Source: Mucilaginibacter dorajii
GTDB lineage: Bacteria > Bacteroidota > Bacteroidia > Sphingobacteriales > Sphingobacteriaceae
NCBI RefSeq assembly: GCF_024808255.1
Contig: NZ_JANTYS010000022.1
Coordinates: 1 to 64,000 of the forward strand
Direction of reading: 5' to 3'
Length of the DNA stretch: 64,000 nt
The position numbers and the translations under genes were made by a program. This document shows, piece after piece, positions 17,259 through 25,696 of this stretch. Position 1 is the first letter of the stretch; each line of letters starts with the position of its first letter. The notes beneath the pieces were generated by a model. That model was not told the DNA's origin, did no database searches, and saw only the letters and a list, made by a program, of their open reading frames with translations.

Positions 17259-18119
17259 TTAATGACTTATATGTAAACCTTGATAAGTATGCACCCCATT
17301 GCTGTTGCCATAGCTGAAGTTTAATTTGGTAAAGCGGTTGTACTTTCCTTTATATTTATTAAAAACGGTGTCGGGCTGCTTTTTGCCGTTAACGGTCATT
17401 TCTTCGTCGTTCAGGGTTAATTCATGCAAAGCATCGGCGTTGGGAATAATGCCATCCTTCACCAGGTCGGCAGTGAGTAGTTTAACCTGTCGCTGGTCTT
17501 CCGCGGCCTGAGCCTGGTCTTTTTTGGCCTGGATCTGGTCAAGCCGGGCTTGTTCCTGGTCTTTTTTGGCCTGCTCCTGGTCGCGCAAGGCCTGTTCCTG
17601 GTCTTTCTGTGCCTGCACTTGTCCTTCTTTTGCTTCGGCCTGGTCTTTTTCGGCTTGTTGCTGATCACGCTTGGCTTGCTCCTGGTCGCGCACTGCCTGT
17701 TCCTGGTCGCGTTTTGCCTGGGCCTGATCTTTAAGTGCCTGTTGCTGATCACGACGGGCCTGAGCCTGGTCTACCAACGCCTGCGCCTGATCTTTCTTAG
17801 CCTGAATCCTGTCTTTACGGATCTGCTCCCTTATTTTACCAACTACGGTGCTGTACTCTCCCCATCGCGCAACGGGGATCTTTTCGCCATCAACATACAA
17901 ATCGGTCATTTTATCTTTAACCAGTTCAATTTTGTAAATGGTGCCGTTCCAATTAGTTTTAATTTGCTCCAGCTGTTTTCCATTCCGGATGATAGTTTGG
18001 TCGTAATTGCTATACTCATAATCGCCGGCATCTACTTTGGCTTTCTTTTGGGCATAGGTAGTAGTAGTTACAGCCATTGCCACTATCAGCAGGCTGCGTT
18101 TTAAATAGTTTGTTTTCAT
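17259..18119 (-). CDS. Exported protein with 15 DQ-x-QA heptad repeats
   Basis: I know no named family for the whole 286-residue protein. A signal peptide (about residues 1-23, YAQ) is followed by a small domain (24-100). About 15 seven-residue units of the form [KR]DQxQAx fill residues 108-212, and the tail contains LVKDGIIP and EEMTVNGKKQPDTVFNKYKGKY. That tail resembles the C-terminal segment of many Bacteroidota M56/BlaR1-like sensors. The repeat should form a long charged helix or coiled coil. The same repeat ends the M56 protein encoded 154 bp upstream, so the two may interact in the periplasm. It is the third gene of an operon with blaI-like and M56 genes. Confidence 0.8.
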   Translation of the reverse strand: MKTNYLKRSLLIVAMAVTTTTYAQKKAKVDAGDYEYSNYDQTIIRNGKQLEQIKTNWNGTIYKIELVKDKMTDLYVDGEKIPVARWGEYSTVVGKIREQIRKDRIQAKKDQAQALVDQAQARRDQQQALKDQAQAKRDQEQAVRDQEQAKRDQQQAEKDQAEAKEGQVQAQKDQEQALRDQEQAKKDQEQARLDQIQAKKDQAQAAEDQRQVKLLTADLVKDGIIPNADALHELTLNDEEMTVNGKKQPDTVFNKYKGKYNRFTKLNFSYGNSNGVHTYQGLHISH

Positions 18120-18273
18120 TTTCTGTCGATCTTAAATTTTAAAAAATAGGGCAATACAATTTCATCCCGCACCATGGCGGATTAAAAAAATTGCAGAACC
18201 GTTTGGGTTAAAAATTGCTATACCTATAGCCTTGGGCGCGCTTTCCCTAAACTACTTGTTTGAGCAGGTTGGT

Positions 18274-19857
18274 TTATAATTGAATACTTACGTTGCTTTG
18301 CTTTACCTGTTGTTTACGTGCTTCATCCTGGTCTTTAAGTGCCTGTTGTTGGTCTTTCACGGCCTGCTGCTGATCTATCATAGCCTGGGCCTGGTCGCGT
18401 TTGGCTTGTTCCTGATCACGCTTTGCCTGTTCCTGATCTTTTAAGGCCTGCATTTGATCACGCCGGGCCTGTTCCTGATCGCGCCGGGCCTGCAACTGAT
18501 CGGCAGATGCATGTACTTGTGGTTTAACCGGCTCCTGGCGTTCAAGATCGGCTACCTGCTTAAGCGCATCGGCTTTAAGCTTAGCCTGCCATTCGGCCAA
18601 TGGTGGTGGCTGCGGTTTATCAGTAGGCTGCGCTGGCTCTGTTGGCTCACCAGAAACCTGAGCGGTTTGTAAGGCTTGTTTTTTAATATGAGCTAACCGT
18701 TTTCCAGCCACGTGGTTTACTGTTATCCCCTCTGTAGACTGAGGCGGCGTAACAGCGTAGTCAATGGCTTGCGCAATTTTAACAGCAGCCCTTGCTTCAC
18801 GGCGAACAATGGTTTGCACCCTGGTAACAGCGGCTGTTGTTATGATGAAGGCCAGCAGCATGATCCCCAACCAAAAGAACGATTTTTCTGATGCTCCCGA
18901 GGGTTTGTTTTGCCCCTGCATAATACGGGTAGCCCTTTGCAGCAGCTGATTTTTTTTGCCCGGGAAAGCCACCTGGTAAGCCTTGCCGTATAAGGCGTAT
19001 TCTTTAAAGCTGATGAGTGCCTCTACAAACTCCCGTTTGTTTTGGGTTTGTGCCAGGGCTATATCATCGCAGCAGTTTTCGCGCTCATCGCGCAACAGGG
19101 CCGAAATCCATAGCAAACCGGGATTAAAGCAAAACACGGTTTCGATGATCACCTGTAAAAAGTTCACAAAATAATCGTTCCGCCTGATGTGGGCCAGCTC
19201 ATGCAACAGTATCGCTTCAATCTGCCCCGGCAATAAACCGCTAAGCAAACCCGCAGGGATCAATATCACCGGTTTTAAATGTCCAATTACAAATGGCACC
19301 TTCACAAAGCCCGACTCTAACAGTTGCACCGTACGTTTTAACTGTAGTTTTTGGCAAAGTACCCCCACCCTTTGCTGCCAGTAAGCATCGGGCAAAGTAG
19401 TATACCTGCGCCTGGCCTGGTGAATAAACAGCACCGATTTCATCATCCGTACCAATCGGTACACAAACAATACTCCCCAAAGCAACACCACCATTGGCGC
19501 GTTGGCGGTAAAGTAACTAACACAATTATTGGTAAACAGCCTTAAGCCGCCGGCGTTCAACCAAAACAGGGAGCCGGCCCCATCGGCAAAGCCAAGCGTT
19601 GCTGGCCTCAAAAGGTACGGCGTTGCATTCCGGTTCCATATCCAAACAAACGTAAACACACAGGCTGCCACAAATAATAAAAACTGCACCAGCATTAGGT
19701 TGTACCGCAGGCTCGCGCTGGCCCGGCGGGTAAACATCAACAGCATGGCGCTCAGCATAGCCAGTAATAACCCCTGCCATAACGAGTGGATCAGCATCCA
19801 GCTAAAAGCCTGGATAAATCTATCGGGAATAGCGGTGGTTAAGGCTAACAGGTGCAT
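18274..19857 (-). CDS. M56-family (BlaR1-like) membrane metalloprotease with heptad-repeat sensor tail
   Basis: This 527-residue membrane sensor protease has several N-terminal hydrophobic helices (about residues 15-45, 52-75, 118-136). The zinc site HELAH is at 219-223, and a further membrane helix is near 327-347. BlaR1 proteins carry a penicillin-binding domain after that helix; here it is replaced by a Pro/Gln linker and nine heptads [KR]DQxQA (451-513). By analogy the cytosolic protease cleaves or triggers loss of the BlaI repressor encoded 11 bp upstream. The signal would be read by the heptad tail and is probably not a beta-lactam. The 21-bp DNA repeat makes length variation likely. 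Confidence 0.9.
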   Translation of the reverse strand: MHLLALTTAIPDRFIQAFSWMLIHSLWQGLLLAMLSAMLLMFTRRASASLRYNLMLVQFLLFVAACVFTFVWIWNRNATPYLLRPATLGFADGAGSLFWLNAGGLRLFTNNCVSYFTANAPMVVLLWGVLFVYRLVRMMKSVLFIHQARRRYTTLPDAYWQQRVGVLCQKLQLKRTVQLLESGFVKVPFVIGHLKPVILIPAGLLSGLLPGQIEAILLHELAHIRRNDYFVNFLQVIIETVFCFNPGLLWISALLRDERENCCDDIALAQTQNKREFVEALISFKEYALYGKAYQVAFPGKKNQLLQRATRIMQGQNKPSGASEKSFFWLGIMLLAFIITTAAVTRVQTIVRREARAAVKIAQAIDYAVTPPQSTEGITVNHVAGKRLAHIKKQALQTAQVSGEPTEPAQPTDKPQPPPLAEWQAKLKADALKQVADLERQEPVKPQVHASADQLQARRDQEQARRDQMQALKDQEQAKRDQEQAKRDQAQAMIDQQQAVKDQQQALKDQDEARKQQVKQSNVSIQL

Positions 19858-19868
19858 ATTGGTTTTAA

Positions 19869-20267
19869 TTATTTGTCCTTATCAAAATTATTAAGCAACT
19901 CACGCATTTTATGCAATTCCTTTTCCGATGTTTTATCGCTCCCCAGCAAGGCAACCACCAGGTTACTTGCCGATCCATCGTACCACGAATCAACAAAGCG
20001 GCCCAGCATATTGCCTTTAATCTTCCCTTCCTCCAATCGGGCACTGTAAATATGCTTCATGTTGGTTTCATCGCGGTCAAGCATCCCCTTTTCTTTCATC
20101 ACCTGCATCAGCTTCAGGGTTGATGTATAAATTACAGCATCCTTTTGCTCATTCAGCTTATCGTGCACAAAACGCACCGTTGATGGGCCATGCTGCCACA
20201 GTATTTGCAGCACATCCATTTCGGTTTTTGTGGGGATCATATCGTTTGGTGTATCTTTCATCATCAT
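19869..20267 (-). CDS. BlaI/MecI/CopY-family transcriptional repressor
   Basis: This 132-residue protein has a winged-helix domain with TKTEMDVLQILWQHGPSTVRFVH at the start and the recognition helix in TSTLKLMQVMKEKGML. A C-terminal dimer part contains the usual cleavage-prone region. The start is one of three tandem Met codons. It is the first gene of a minus-strand operon with the M56 protease and the heptad-repeat protein, so it should repress all three and be inactivated through the M56 partner. The operator was not identified by eye. Confidence 0.94.
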   Translation of the reverse strand: MMMKDTPNDMIPTKTEMDVLQILWQHGPSTVRFVHDKLNEQKDAVIYTSTLKLMQVMKEKGMLDRDETNMKHIYSARLEEGKIKGNMLGRFVDSWYDGSASNLVVALLGSDKTSEKELHKMRELLNNFDKDK

Positions 20268-20623
20268 AACTAAACCAAAGGTATGTATTAAAAACGTACG
20301 TTACAATACATAGGTTGAAAATATTTTTTTTATTTAAAAATGAGGGCGTTACCGTCGGTAGAAGCGGTCGGGCTGTACGCTCATACGGCACGGGCCTTAG
20401 GCGCCGGTATCCGCTGCCATCCCTAACGCGGAAGAAGCGAGAACCCTTCCCACTGTGTGCTCGCGCTTGTTTCTACTTGTTGTTGCGGTTTTGTTGCGGT
20501 TTGTAAAATATGACAATTTGTAATTTATTGATTATTAGGCGGGTGCCATTTCAAAGCATTTCACTTGTTGCGCAACAGAACAGTTTTTGAGTATATATTT
20601 GTAAAACTCTTAGCTCCAATTAT
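20268..20623. repeat. Intergenic region with GGGCGTT...CGGTATCCGCT repeat
   Basis: About 20344-20440 contains a G+C-rich stretch (GGGCGTTACCGTCGG ... GCTCATACGGCACGGGCC ... CCGGTATCCGCT) matching a diverged copy at about 50329-50400. The rest is AT-rich, with promoter space for the divergent blaI and VOC genes. No gene is seen. Confidence 0.6.
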
Positions 20624-20980
20624 ATGAAATTTGAAAAAGCGGTACCAATACTATATTCTACGGATGTAGTGCGGAGTTTAAATTATTATGTTGAAAAACT
20701 GGGCTTTGAAGAAAAATGGGAATGGGGTAGTCCGCCCGATTTTGGCGGCGTTGTAAAAGGTGAAGTACAGATCTTTTTTTGCGAAAAAAACCAGGGCAGC
20801 CCAGGTACCTGGCTTTCTATATTTGTTGATAATGTTGATGAGTTTTATGAAGATGTAAAGGCCCGCGGGGCCAAAATACTTTCGGTACCGGATGATAAAC
20901 CCTGGTATGTGCGCGAAATGCTGGTAGAGGACCCCGACGGGCACATCATCCGTTTTGGACACGGTATCGACTGCGATTGA
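20624..20980 (+). CDS. VOC-family protein (bleomycin-resistance/glyoxalase-like)
   Basis: This 118-residue single-domain VOC protein reads AVPILYSTDVVRSLNYYVEKLGF at the start, KGEVQIFFCE in the middle, and the typical end VREMLVEDPDGHIIRFGHG. The bleomycin-resistance subgroup has this length and pattern, but members vary widely in ligand. No resistance role can be claimed. It stands alone, with a 320-bp dispersed repeat downstream. Confidence 0.88.
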   Translation: MKFEKAVPILYSTDVVRSLNYYVEKLGFEEKWEWGSPPDFGGVVKGEVQIFFCEKNQGSPGTWLSIFVDNVDEFYEDVKARGAKILSVPDDKPWYVREMLVEDPDGHIIRFGHGIDCD

Positions 20981-21571
20981 AGGAACAATCGGCTACTCTT
21001 CAATCTCCGATTCGGCCTGCGTTTCCAACGTCGCTCATCAAGCAAAAGCTGAATATTATCCATTCCGGCAGGGCAAACGCATCTAAATAGCTAACGGTGA
21101 TAAACTGTTATTTAATAATAGCTAACGGAATAAGGCTATGGCGTATGGAAGATATAAGTATCAAACGATACCTTGTTTTTATTGCCTGGTGCTGGTTAAA
21201 TGATCCAGGTATGGAATGGACTTGTATTGGCCAACAACAGACACAACTATTTGGATGCGCCTAAATTGCGCGATACATCAGTTTAGCGTTAACCTTGTTA
21301 AAATGTAAAATATTGATTATTAGGAAATTAAAATGTATTTTATCTAAAATGTGTTAAGTTATGTTAACCCAATTAAATGTATTTTCCCTGTCCATTCTTT
21401 ACGGATTTAATGATGAAAACCCATAAATTGCAGCGCTTTTCGGACTATACTGTACTACGAATTTATAAATGGCAGTTGAAAACTGCCACCATGAAACACC
21501 ACGAGCTGAAAGCTCGCGGCAGCAAGAAACTTCAAAAAATCCGAAATCGAACATCCCAATTCCGAAATCCC
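20981..21571. other. Intergenic region holding copy 2 of the 320-bp element
   Basis: No convincing gene is present. The dispersed element fills 21070-21390. Downstream, 21470-21530 holds GGCAGTTGAAAACTGCC, a small palindrome, and a GAGCTGAAAGCTCG palindrome. Confidence 0.6.
21070..21390 (+). repeat. 320-bp dispersed element, copy 2
   Basis: It matches 8507-8825 from AGGGCAAACGCATCTAAAT to TTTCCCTG. The shared open stretch reads MEDISIKRY...IAWCWLNDPG but shifts frame before the conserved YLDAPKLR end, so it is broken here. Confidence 0.88.
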
Positions 21572-23389
21572 CTACATTCCCTTCCCTATCGCTTCGTAAA
21601 CTACATCCTGTATCCTCGGGCGAATGTTTAAACTGCCCAGTTTGCTGCCTACATTAGGGTTTACGCGATTGCTCAGGAAGATGTACACCAACTTATATTT
21701 AGGGTCAACCCATACGCAGGTGCCGGTAAAGCCGGTGTGGCCAAAGGTTTGATCAGAAGCTAATTTACTTGGATAATGCCTGTCGGCTATGGGATCCCAC
21801 CTGTCAAAGCCCAAACCACGCCTGCTAACCGGCGATTGTTTGGTGGTAAAAAGGTCAACTACTTCTGGCTTGAAATATTGTACACCTCCGTAGGTGCCTT
21901 TGTTGAGTAGCATTTGATAAAGTATAGCCACATCATTGGCGCTGGCAAATAAACCGGCATGCCCGGCTACCCCACCTTTTAAGGCAGCGGTTGGATCATG
22001 TACATAACCATCAAGCAAACTATGGCGGTATTCCTGGTCGTTTTCTGTTGGGATGATTTGCGTAGGACTAAACCTGTAAAGCGGCAAAAAGCCGGCGGTT
22101 TGCATGCCAAGCGGGGTATAAAATTGCTGCTGTACGTATACGTTTTCGGGAATAGCGGTAATATTTTCAACCACTTCCTGCATAAACAGCATACTTACAT
22201 CGCTGTACACATATTGCCCGCGGGTTTTAAGCGGCGAGTTTAACATCTCCGGAAACATTACATCCTTATAATAATCCTTCCGCAAAAAGTAATGATCAGA
22301 TACCCGGGTTGGGTAGGCGGCCGATGAATCGGTGCTATGGTCTGATGGCTTTACTTTTTCAAACGACTGGATATCCGGGATAAAACCGGCCTGGTGCAGC
22401 AGCACCTCGCGCACCTTTACATCGTTTTTATTGCTTTTAACCGCCAGGGGAATATAATCGCCCAGGGTGCCTTCTACATTTAGTTTGCCCTGGTCAACCA
22501 GTTGCATAGCTTCTATCGTGGTAGCCGAAATCTTGGTCATGGATGCCAGGTCGAAGATATCGGTCAGTTTATCCGGCATTACATTATCATAGGTATGATA
22601 GCCATAAGCTTTATTAAAAATCACCTTCCCATCTTTTGCTACTAAAACTACGCAGCCTGGTGTGGCATGTTCGCTGATAGCTTCACGGGCAATTTTATCA
22701 ATGCCATCCAGGTTTTCGGTTTTAATGCCCACATCTTCGGGTACCGAATACTGTAGCCTGGTTTGCTGACTGGTAAAGCCCATTCCCGTGCTATAAACCG
22801 GCGAATAGGTTTTGGTTAATTTTTGAGTAATACCCACGCCGCCAAAAATGGCCTGCGCAGCATATGATGCCGAAACGATAGATACCCTTTCCGTCCAGAT
22901 CACGGGAACGCTAACATCATTTAGTTTCGTTAATAACGTGCCGTTGCCAAAAGCGGCTACAATCACGTTTTTAACTTTTTGATTGGTATTGATAAAGCTG
23001 ATCAGTTCGGGATTATTCAGATCGGCATCATTTACCTGCAAAATAATGGTGTTGTACCACTTTAAATCGTTGGCCAAATTACTGAGGCTTTTGCCGCCAC
23101 TATAAGCACTGCCATCAAATGTTTGTACTTTGGCATATTTATTCAGCAAACTATCAAACGTGGTAGCGTATTGATTGGTAAAATGCACGCTGGCTATTTT
23201 CAAATCTTCCAGCTTTTGCAGCGGGACCATGTATTTGGCGTTGTTGAGCAAAACGGTTGAGTTTTGAACCAGCCTTTCTTCGGCTACGTAATTTTGCCCG
23301 CTTAGCGGCGGTACCTGCGCGCAGGCGGTGTTAAACAATGCAAACCCCGATAGTACTAAGGCCGTGCGGCCCCATTTATTTTTTATCAT
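21572..23389 (-). CDS. GH3 C-terminal domain fused to a beta-lactamase-family serine hydrolase
   Basis: This 605-residue exported protein has a signal peptide (about 1-24). Residues 35-200 look like the C-terminal alpha/beta domain of GH3 beta-N-acetylglucosaminidases. Residues 220-600 are a beta-lactamase/transpeptidase-like domain with SMTK (283-286), a YSD motif and HTGFTGT. In many Bacteroidota the same two parts follow a GH3 catalytic barrel in proteins of about 1000 residues; here the barrel is absent and the signal peptide joins directly to GH3_C. It may act on cell-wall peptides or esters. The start overlaps the 3' end of the upstream amidohydrolase gene by 14 bp, so they are co-transcribed. 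Confidence 0.88.
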   Translation of the reverse strand: MIKNKWGRTALVLSGFALFNTACAQVPPLSGQNYVAEERLVQNSTVLLNNAKYMVPLQKLEDLKIASVHFTNQYATTFDSLLNKYAKVQTFDGSAYSGGKSLSNLANDLKWYNTIILQVNDADLNNPELISFINTNQKVKNVIVAAFGNGTLLTKLNDVSVPVIWTERVSIVSASYAAQAIFGGVGITQKLTKTYSPVYSTGMGFTSQQTRLQYSVPEDVGIKTENLDGIDKIAREAISEHATPGCVVLVAKDGKVIFNKAYGYHTYDNVMPDKLTDIFDLASMTKISATTIEAMQLVDQGKLNVEGTLGDYIPLAVKSNKNDVKVREVLLHQAGFIPDIQSFEKVKPSDHSTDSSAAYPTRVSDHYFLRKDYYKDVMFPEMLNSPLKTRGQYVYSDVSMLFMQEVVENITAIPENVYVQQQFYTPLGMQTAGFLPLYRFSPTQIIPTENDQEYRHSLLDGYVHDPTAALKGGVAGHAGLFASANDVAILYQMLLNKGTYGGVQYFKPEVVDLFTTKQSPVSRRGLGFDRWDPIADRHYPSKLASDQTFGHTGFTGTCVWVDPKYKLVYIFLSNRVNPNVGSKLGSLNIRPRIQDVVYEAIGKGM

Positions 23390-25010
23390 ATACTTTAACT
23401 CCGTTTATATAGGTACCTGTCACTTTCACTGTAGGCAGCTCCGCTCCTTTGGCTTTCATAATATCCTTATCCAGGATCACAAAATCGGCATACTTGCCGG
23501 GCTCGATACTGCCTTTTTCCTTTTCTTCAAAATTGGCTTTAGCCGCCCAAATGGTGATACCGCGCAAGGCCTCTTCTCTTGTTAAAGCATTTTCCTTTTG
23601 AAAACCGTGCTCCGGGAAACCTTTCAGGTCCTTACGCTCCACTGCTGCATAAAACGTATACATTGGGTTAATGTTCTCAACCGGGAAATCTGTCCCTAAG
23701 GGGATCCATCCATTTTGTTTTAACAAAGCTTTGTAGACATAGCCAGATGATTTTAATCGTTTTTCGCCAAGGCGTTTGCCCGCCCAATACATATCTGATG
23801 TAGCATGTGTAGGCTGTACCGATGGAATGATGCTGTTATCGCCAAAAAGCTTTACATCCTCTGGCGCTACAATCTGCGAATGTTCTATCCGCCAACGGCG
23901 ATCATTTTTACCTTTTAAAACCGAAGCATAAATTTTCAGGATCACCCGGTTAGCCGAATCGCCGATGGCGTGAGTACACATCTGGAAACCTTTTTCGGCA
24001 ATTTTTTTAGCAACTTCCTCAAAGTGCGCCTGGCTGCTCAGCAAAAAGCCATTCCACTTGGCCGAATCGGCGTAGGGTTTCAACAAACACGCTCCCCTTG
24101 AACCCAGTGCCCCATCAGCATAAACCTTAAACGCACGTACATCAAGGTAAGGGGTTTTATAGGCACCGCGCTTAAACAGGTAATCATAATTCTCCTGCCT
24201 GTCGGCCAGCATTACATACAGGCGCATTTTTAAGGAGCCTTTATGCTGCAAATCGGCCAGGGTATTGATCATGGTATAGGGCAGGCCGCAATCATCCACC
24301 GTAGTCAAACCCACCTCAAAGCAGTTTTTTTGTGCCGATAGTAAAGCGTTTTCCACAACGGGTGCGGTCGGCTCGGGAATTTTGCGGGTCACTATACCTA
24401 CGGCGTTGTCAACCAATATCCCGGTTAGTTTGCCCTTAACAGTTTCAATTTCGCCACCATTAATGGTTTGCCCTGGTTTTACACCGGCTATATTTAAAGC
24501 GGCCTGGTTGGCTATTACCGCGTGCCCGTCAACACGGCTCAGTATCACGGGCCGTACGGGGAATAAAGAATCGAGCTTAGCTTTATCAGGGAATTGTTTT
24601 TTATCCCAATCGTTTTGATCCCAACCGCGGCCAACTATCCAGCCATCGGTATTACGGGTGGCATAAGCTTCAACCGAATCCACTATTTCTTTCCAGCTTT
24701 TGGTACCGTCAAGATTTACTTCCTGTAAACCAAGTCCGTATTCATAAAAATGGGCGTGGGCGTCAATAAAACCGGGATATATAGCCGCGCCTTTAGCGTC
24801 GAGCACTTCGTGGGCGTTATACTTTTGTTCCAGTGTATCGGCATTACCCACAGCCAATATTTTACCCTTGCTTACCACAAAAGCGTTAGCGGTGGTAAAG
24901 GTGCTATCAACCGTGTAAACCACGGCGTTTTTAACTAAAAGATCCGCATTATATTCTTTTTGTTTGCAGGCTGCGGCCAAAAGCAGCAGCGCAGGCAAGA
25001 GTTTTTTCAT
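23376..25010 (-). CDS. YtcJ-like amidohydrolase, lipoprotein
   Basis: From the ATG at 25010 the protein has 544 residues and begins with a lipoprotein signal, lipobox LAAAC. It is an amidohydrolase of the YtcJ type: LVKNAVVYTVD, then the metal-binding DAHAHFYEYG, QMCTHAIGD, RIEHSQIV, and LGTDFPVENINPMYTFY. The substrate is unknown; relatives act on N-acyl or cyclic amides. An open frame 18 codons longer exists, but the added residues precede a clean signal peptide, so I choose the later start. It is followed, with a 14-bp overlap, by the GH3_C/beta-lactamase gene. Confidence 0.92.
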   Translation of the reverse strand: MKKLLPALLLLAAACKQKEYNADLLVKNAVVYTVDSTFTTANAFVVSKGKILAVGNADTLEQKYNAHEVLDAKGAAIYPGFIDAHAHFYEYGLGLQEVNLDGTKSWKEIVDSVEAYATRNTDGWIVGRGWDQNDWDKKQFPDKAKLDSLFPVRPVILSRVDGHAVIANQAALNIAGVKPGQTINGGEIETVKGKLTGILVDNAVGIVTRKIPEPTAPVVENALLSAQKNCFEVGLTTVDDCGLPYTMINTLADLQHKGSLKMRLYVMLADRQENYDYLFKRGAYKTPYLDVRAFKVYADGALGSRGACLLKPYADSAKWNGFLLSSQAHFEEVAKKIAEKGFQMCTHAIGDSANRVILKIYASVLKGKNDRRWRIEHSQIVAPEDVKLFGDNSIIPSVQPTHATSDMYWAGKRLGEKRLKSSGYVYKALLKQNGWIPLGTDFPVENINPMYTFYAAVERKDLKGFPEHGFQKENALTREEALRGITIWAAKANFEEKEKGSIEPGKYADFVILDKDIMKAKGAELPTVKVTGTYINGVKVYDKK

Positions 25011-25696
25011 AAGCTTTATTAATAGTATCAAGTAGTTAGTATCAAGTAACAAGAACGCTCTCAATGTTGAATAGTTTGCAAATTACCTGTAGATAGTGAT
25101 CAATTACAAAACTAATGTATTCTCAGCCAAATCTTGATACTTGATACTTACTACAAGGGATATCGCTTTTAATATTTAACTTTATTTTCTCACAAGCTGA
25201 GCGTTGAGTAAACACGAATTTAACTGCCCGTAAGATAGATTATAGCTAATTTCACGAATTTTTTCAATCACATTTAAATTTGTGCTACGGGGTAAACGCA
25301 GCTAACCAGGGTTAACATAACTTAACATATTTCAGAAATATATTTTATAAATAGTTAATAATCAACGTTTTATATTTTAACATGGTTAACACTAAACTGA
25401 TGACTGGCGCAATTTAGGCGCATCCAAATATTTGCGCCTGTTGTTGGCCAATACAAGCCCCTTCGATGCCGGATTTGTGCTATCGATCAATTCCAAAATT
25501 CGTGAAATTCGATTAAATTGTAATTGGGTCGATGGGCATTCGTGTCTAAAAAAAAGTGCCTTAAGATAACACGAATTCAATACTTGTGAGGAAAAGCGAT
25601 TTCCCCGACTTACTACTTGACACTACAAAATCATAAAGTTATGGCTTCAAATATTTAATTTAGCATCGAAAACGAAATTGGAGGGAATTTTTTTAG
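25011..25696. other. Long intergenic region before mutL with repeat copy 3
   Basis: There is no supported gene. AGTATCAAGTAGTTAGTATC repeats lie near 25025 and their reverse near 25125. The 25307-25461 block is copy 3 of the dispersed element. AATTCGTGAAATTCG and CACGAATT pieces occur near 25210-25260 and 25490-25575. A 62-codon frame on the minus strand (25392-25580) ends with YLDAPKLRQSSV and is repeat-derived. Confidence 0.7.
25307..25461 (-). repeat. Dispersed element, copy 3 (3' half only)
   Basis: Read on the minus strand it starts at TTGTATTGGCCAACAACAGG, keeps the conserved YLDAPKLR-x2-SV-stop end, GTTAACC(A)TGTTAAAAT and the closing TATGTTAAGTTATG-like motifs, then diverges. Confidence 0.8.

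Noticed and set aside
17550..18104. Long plus-strand ORF rich in Leu and Phe
   Set aside because: It is the antisense of the DQ-x-QA repeat; the minus strand has the signal peptide and conserved ends.
18274..19857. Call of beta-lactam resistance sensor BlaR1
   Set aside because: The penicillin-binding sensor domain is missing, so no resistance role is claimed.
25011..25064. 18-codon extension of the YtcJ-like gene
   Set aside because: The shorter start gives a clean lipoprotein signal peptide.
25392..25580. 62-codon minus-strand ORF ending in YLDAPKLRQSSV
   Set aside because: No start context or family; it is part of the dispersed element, so described as a repeat.
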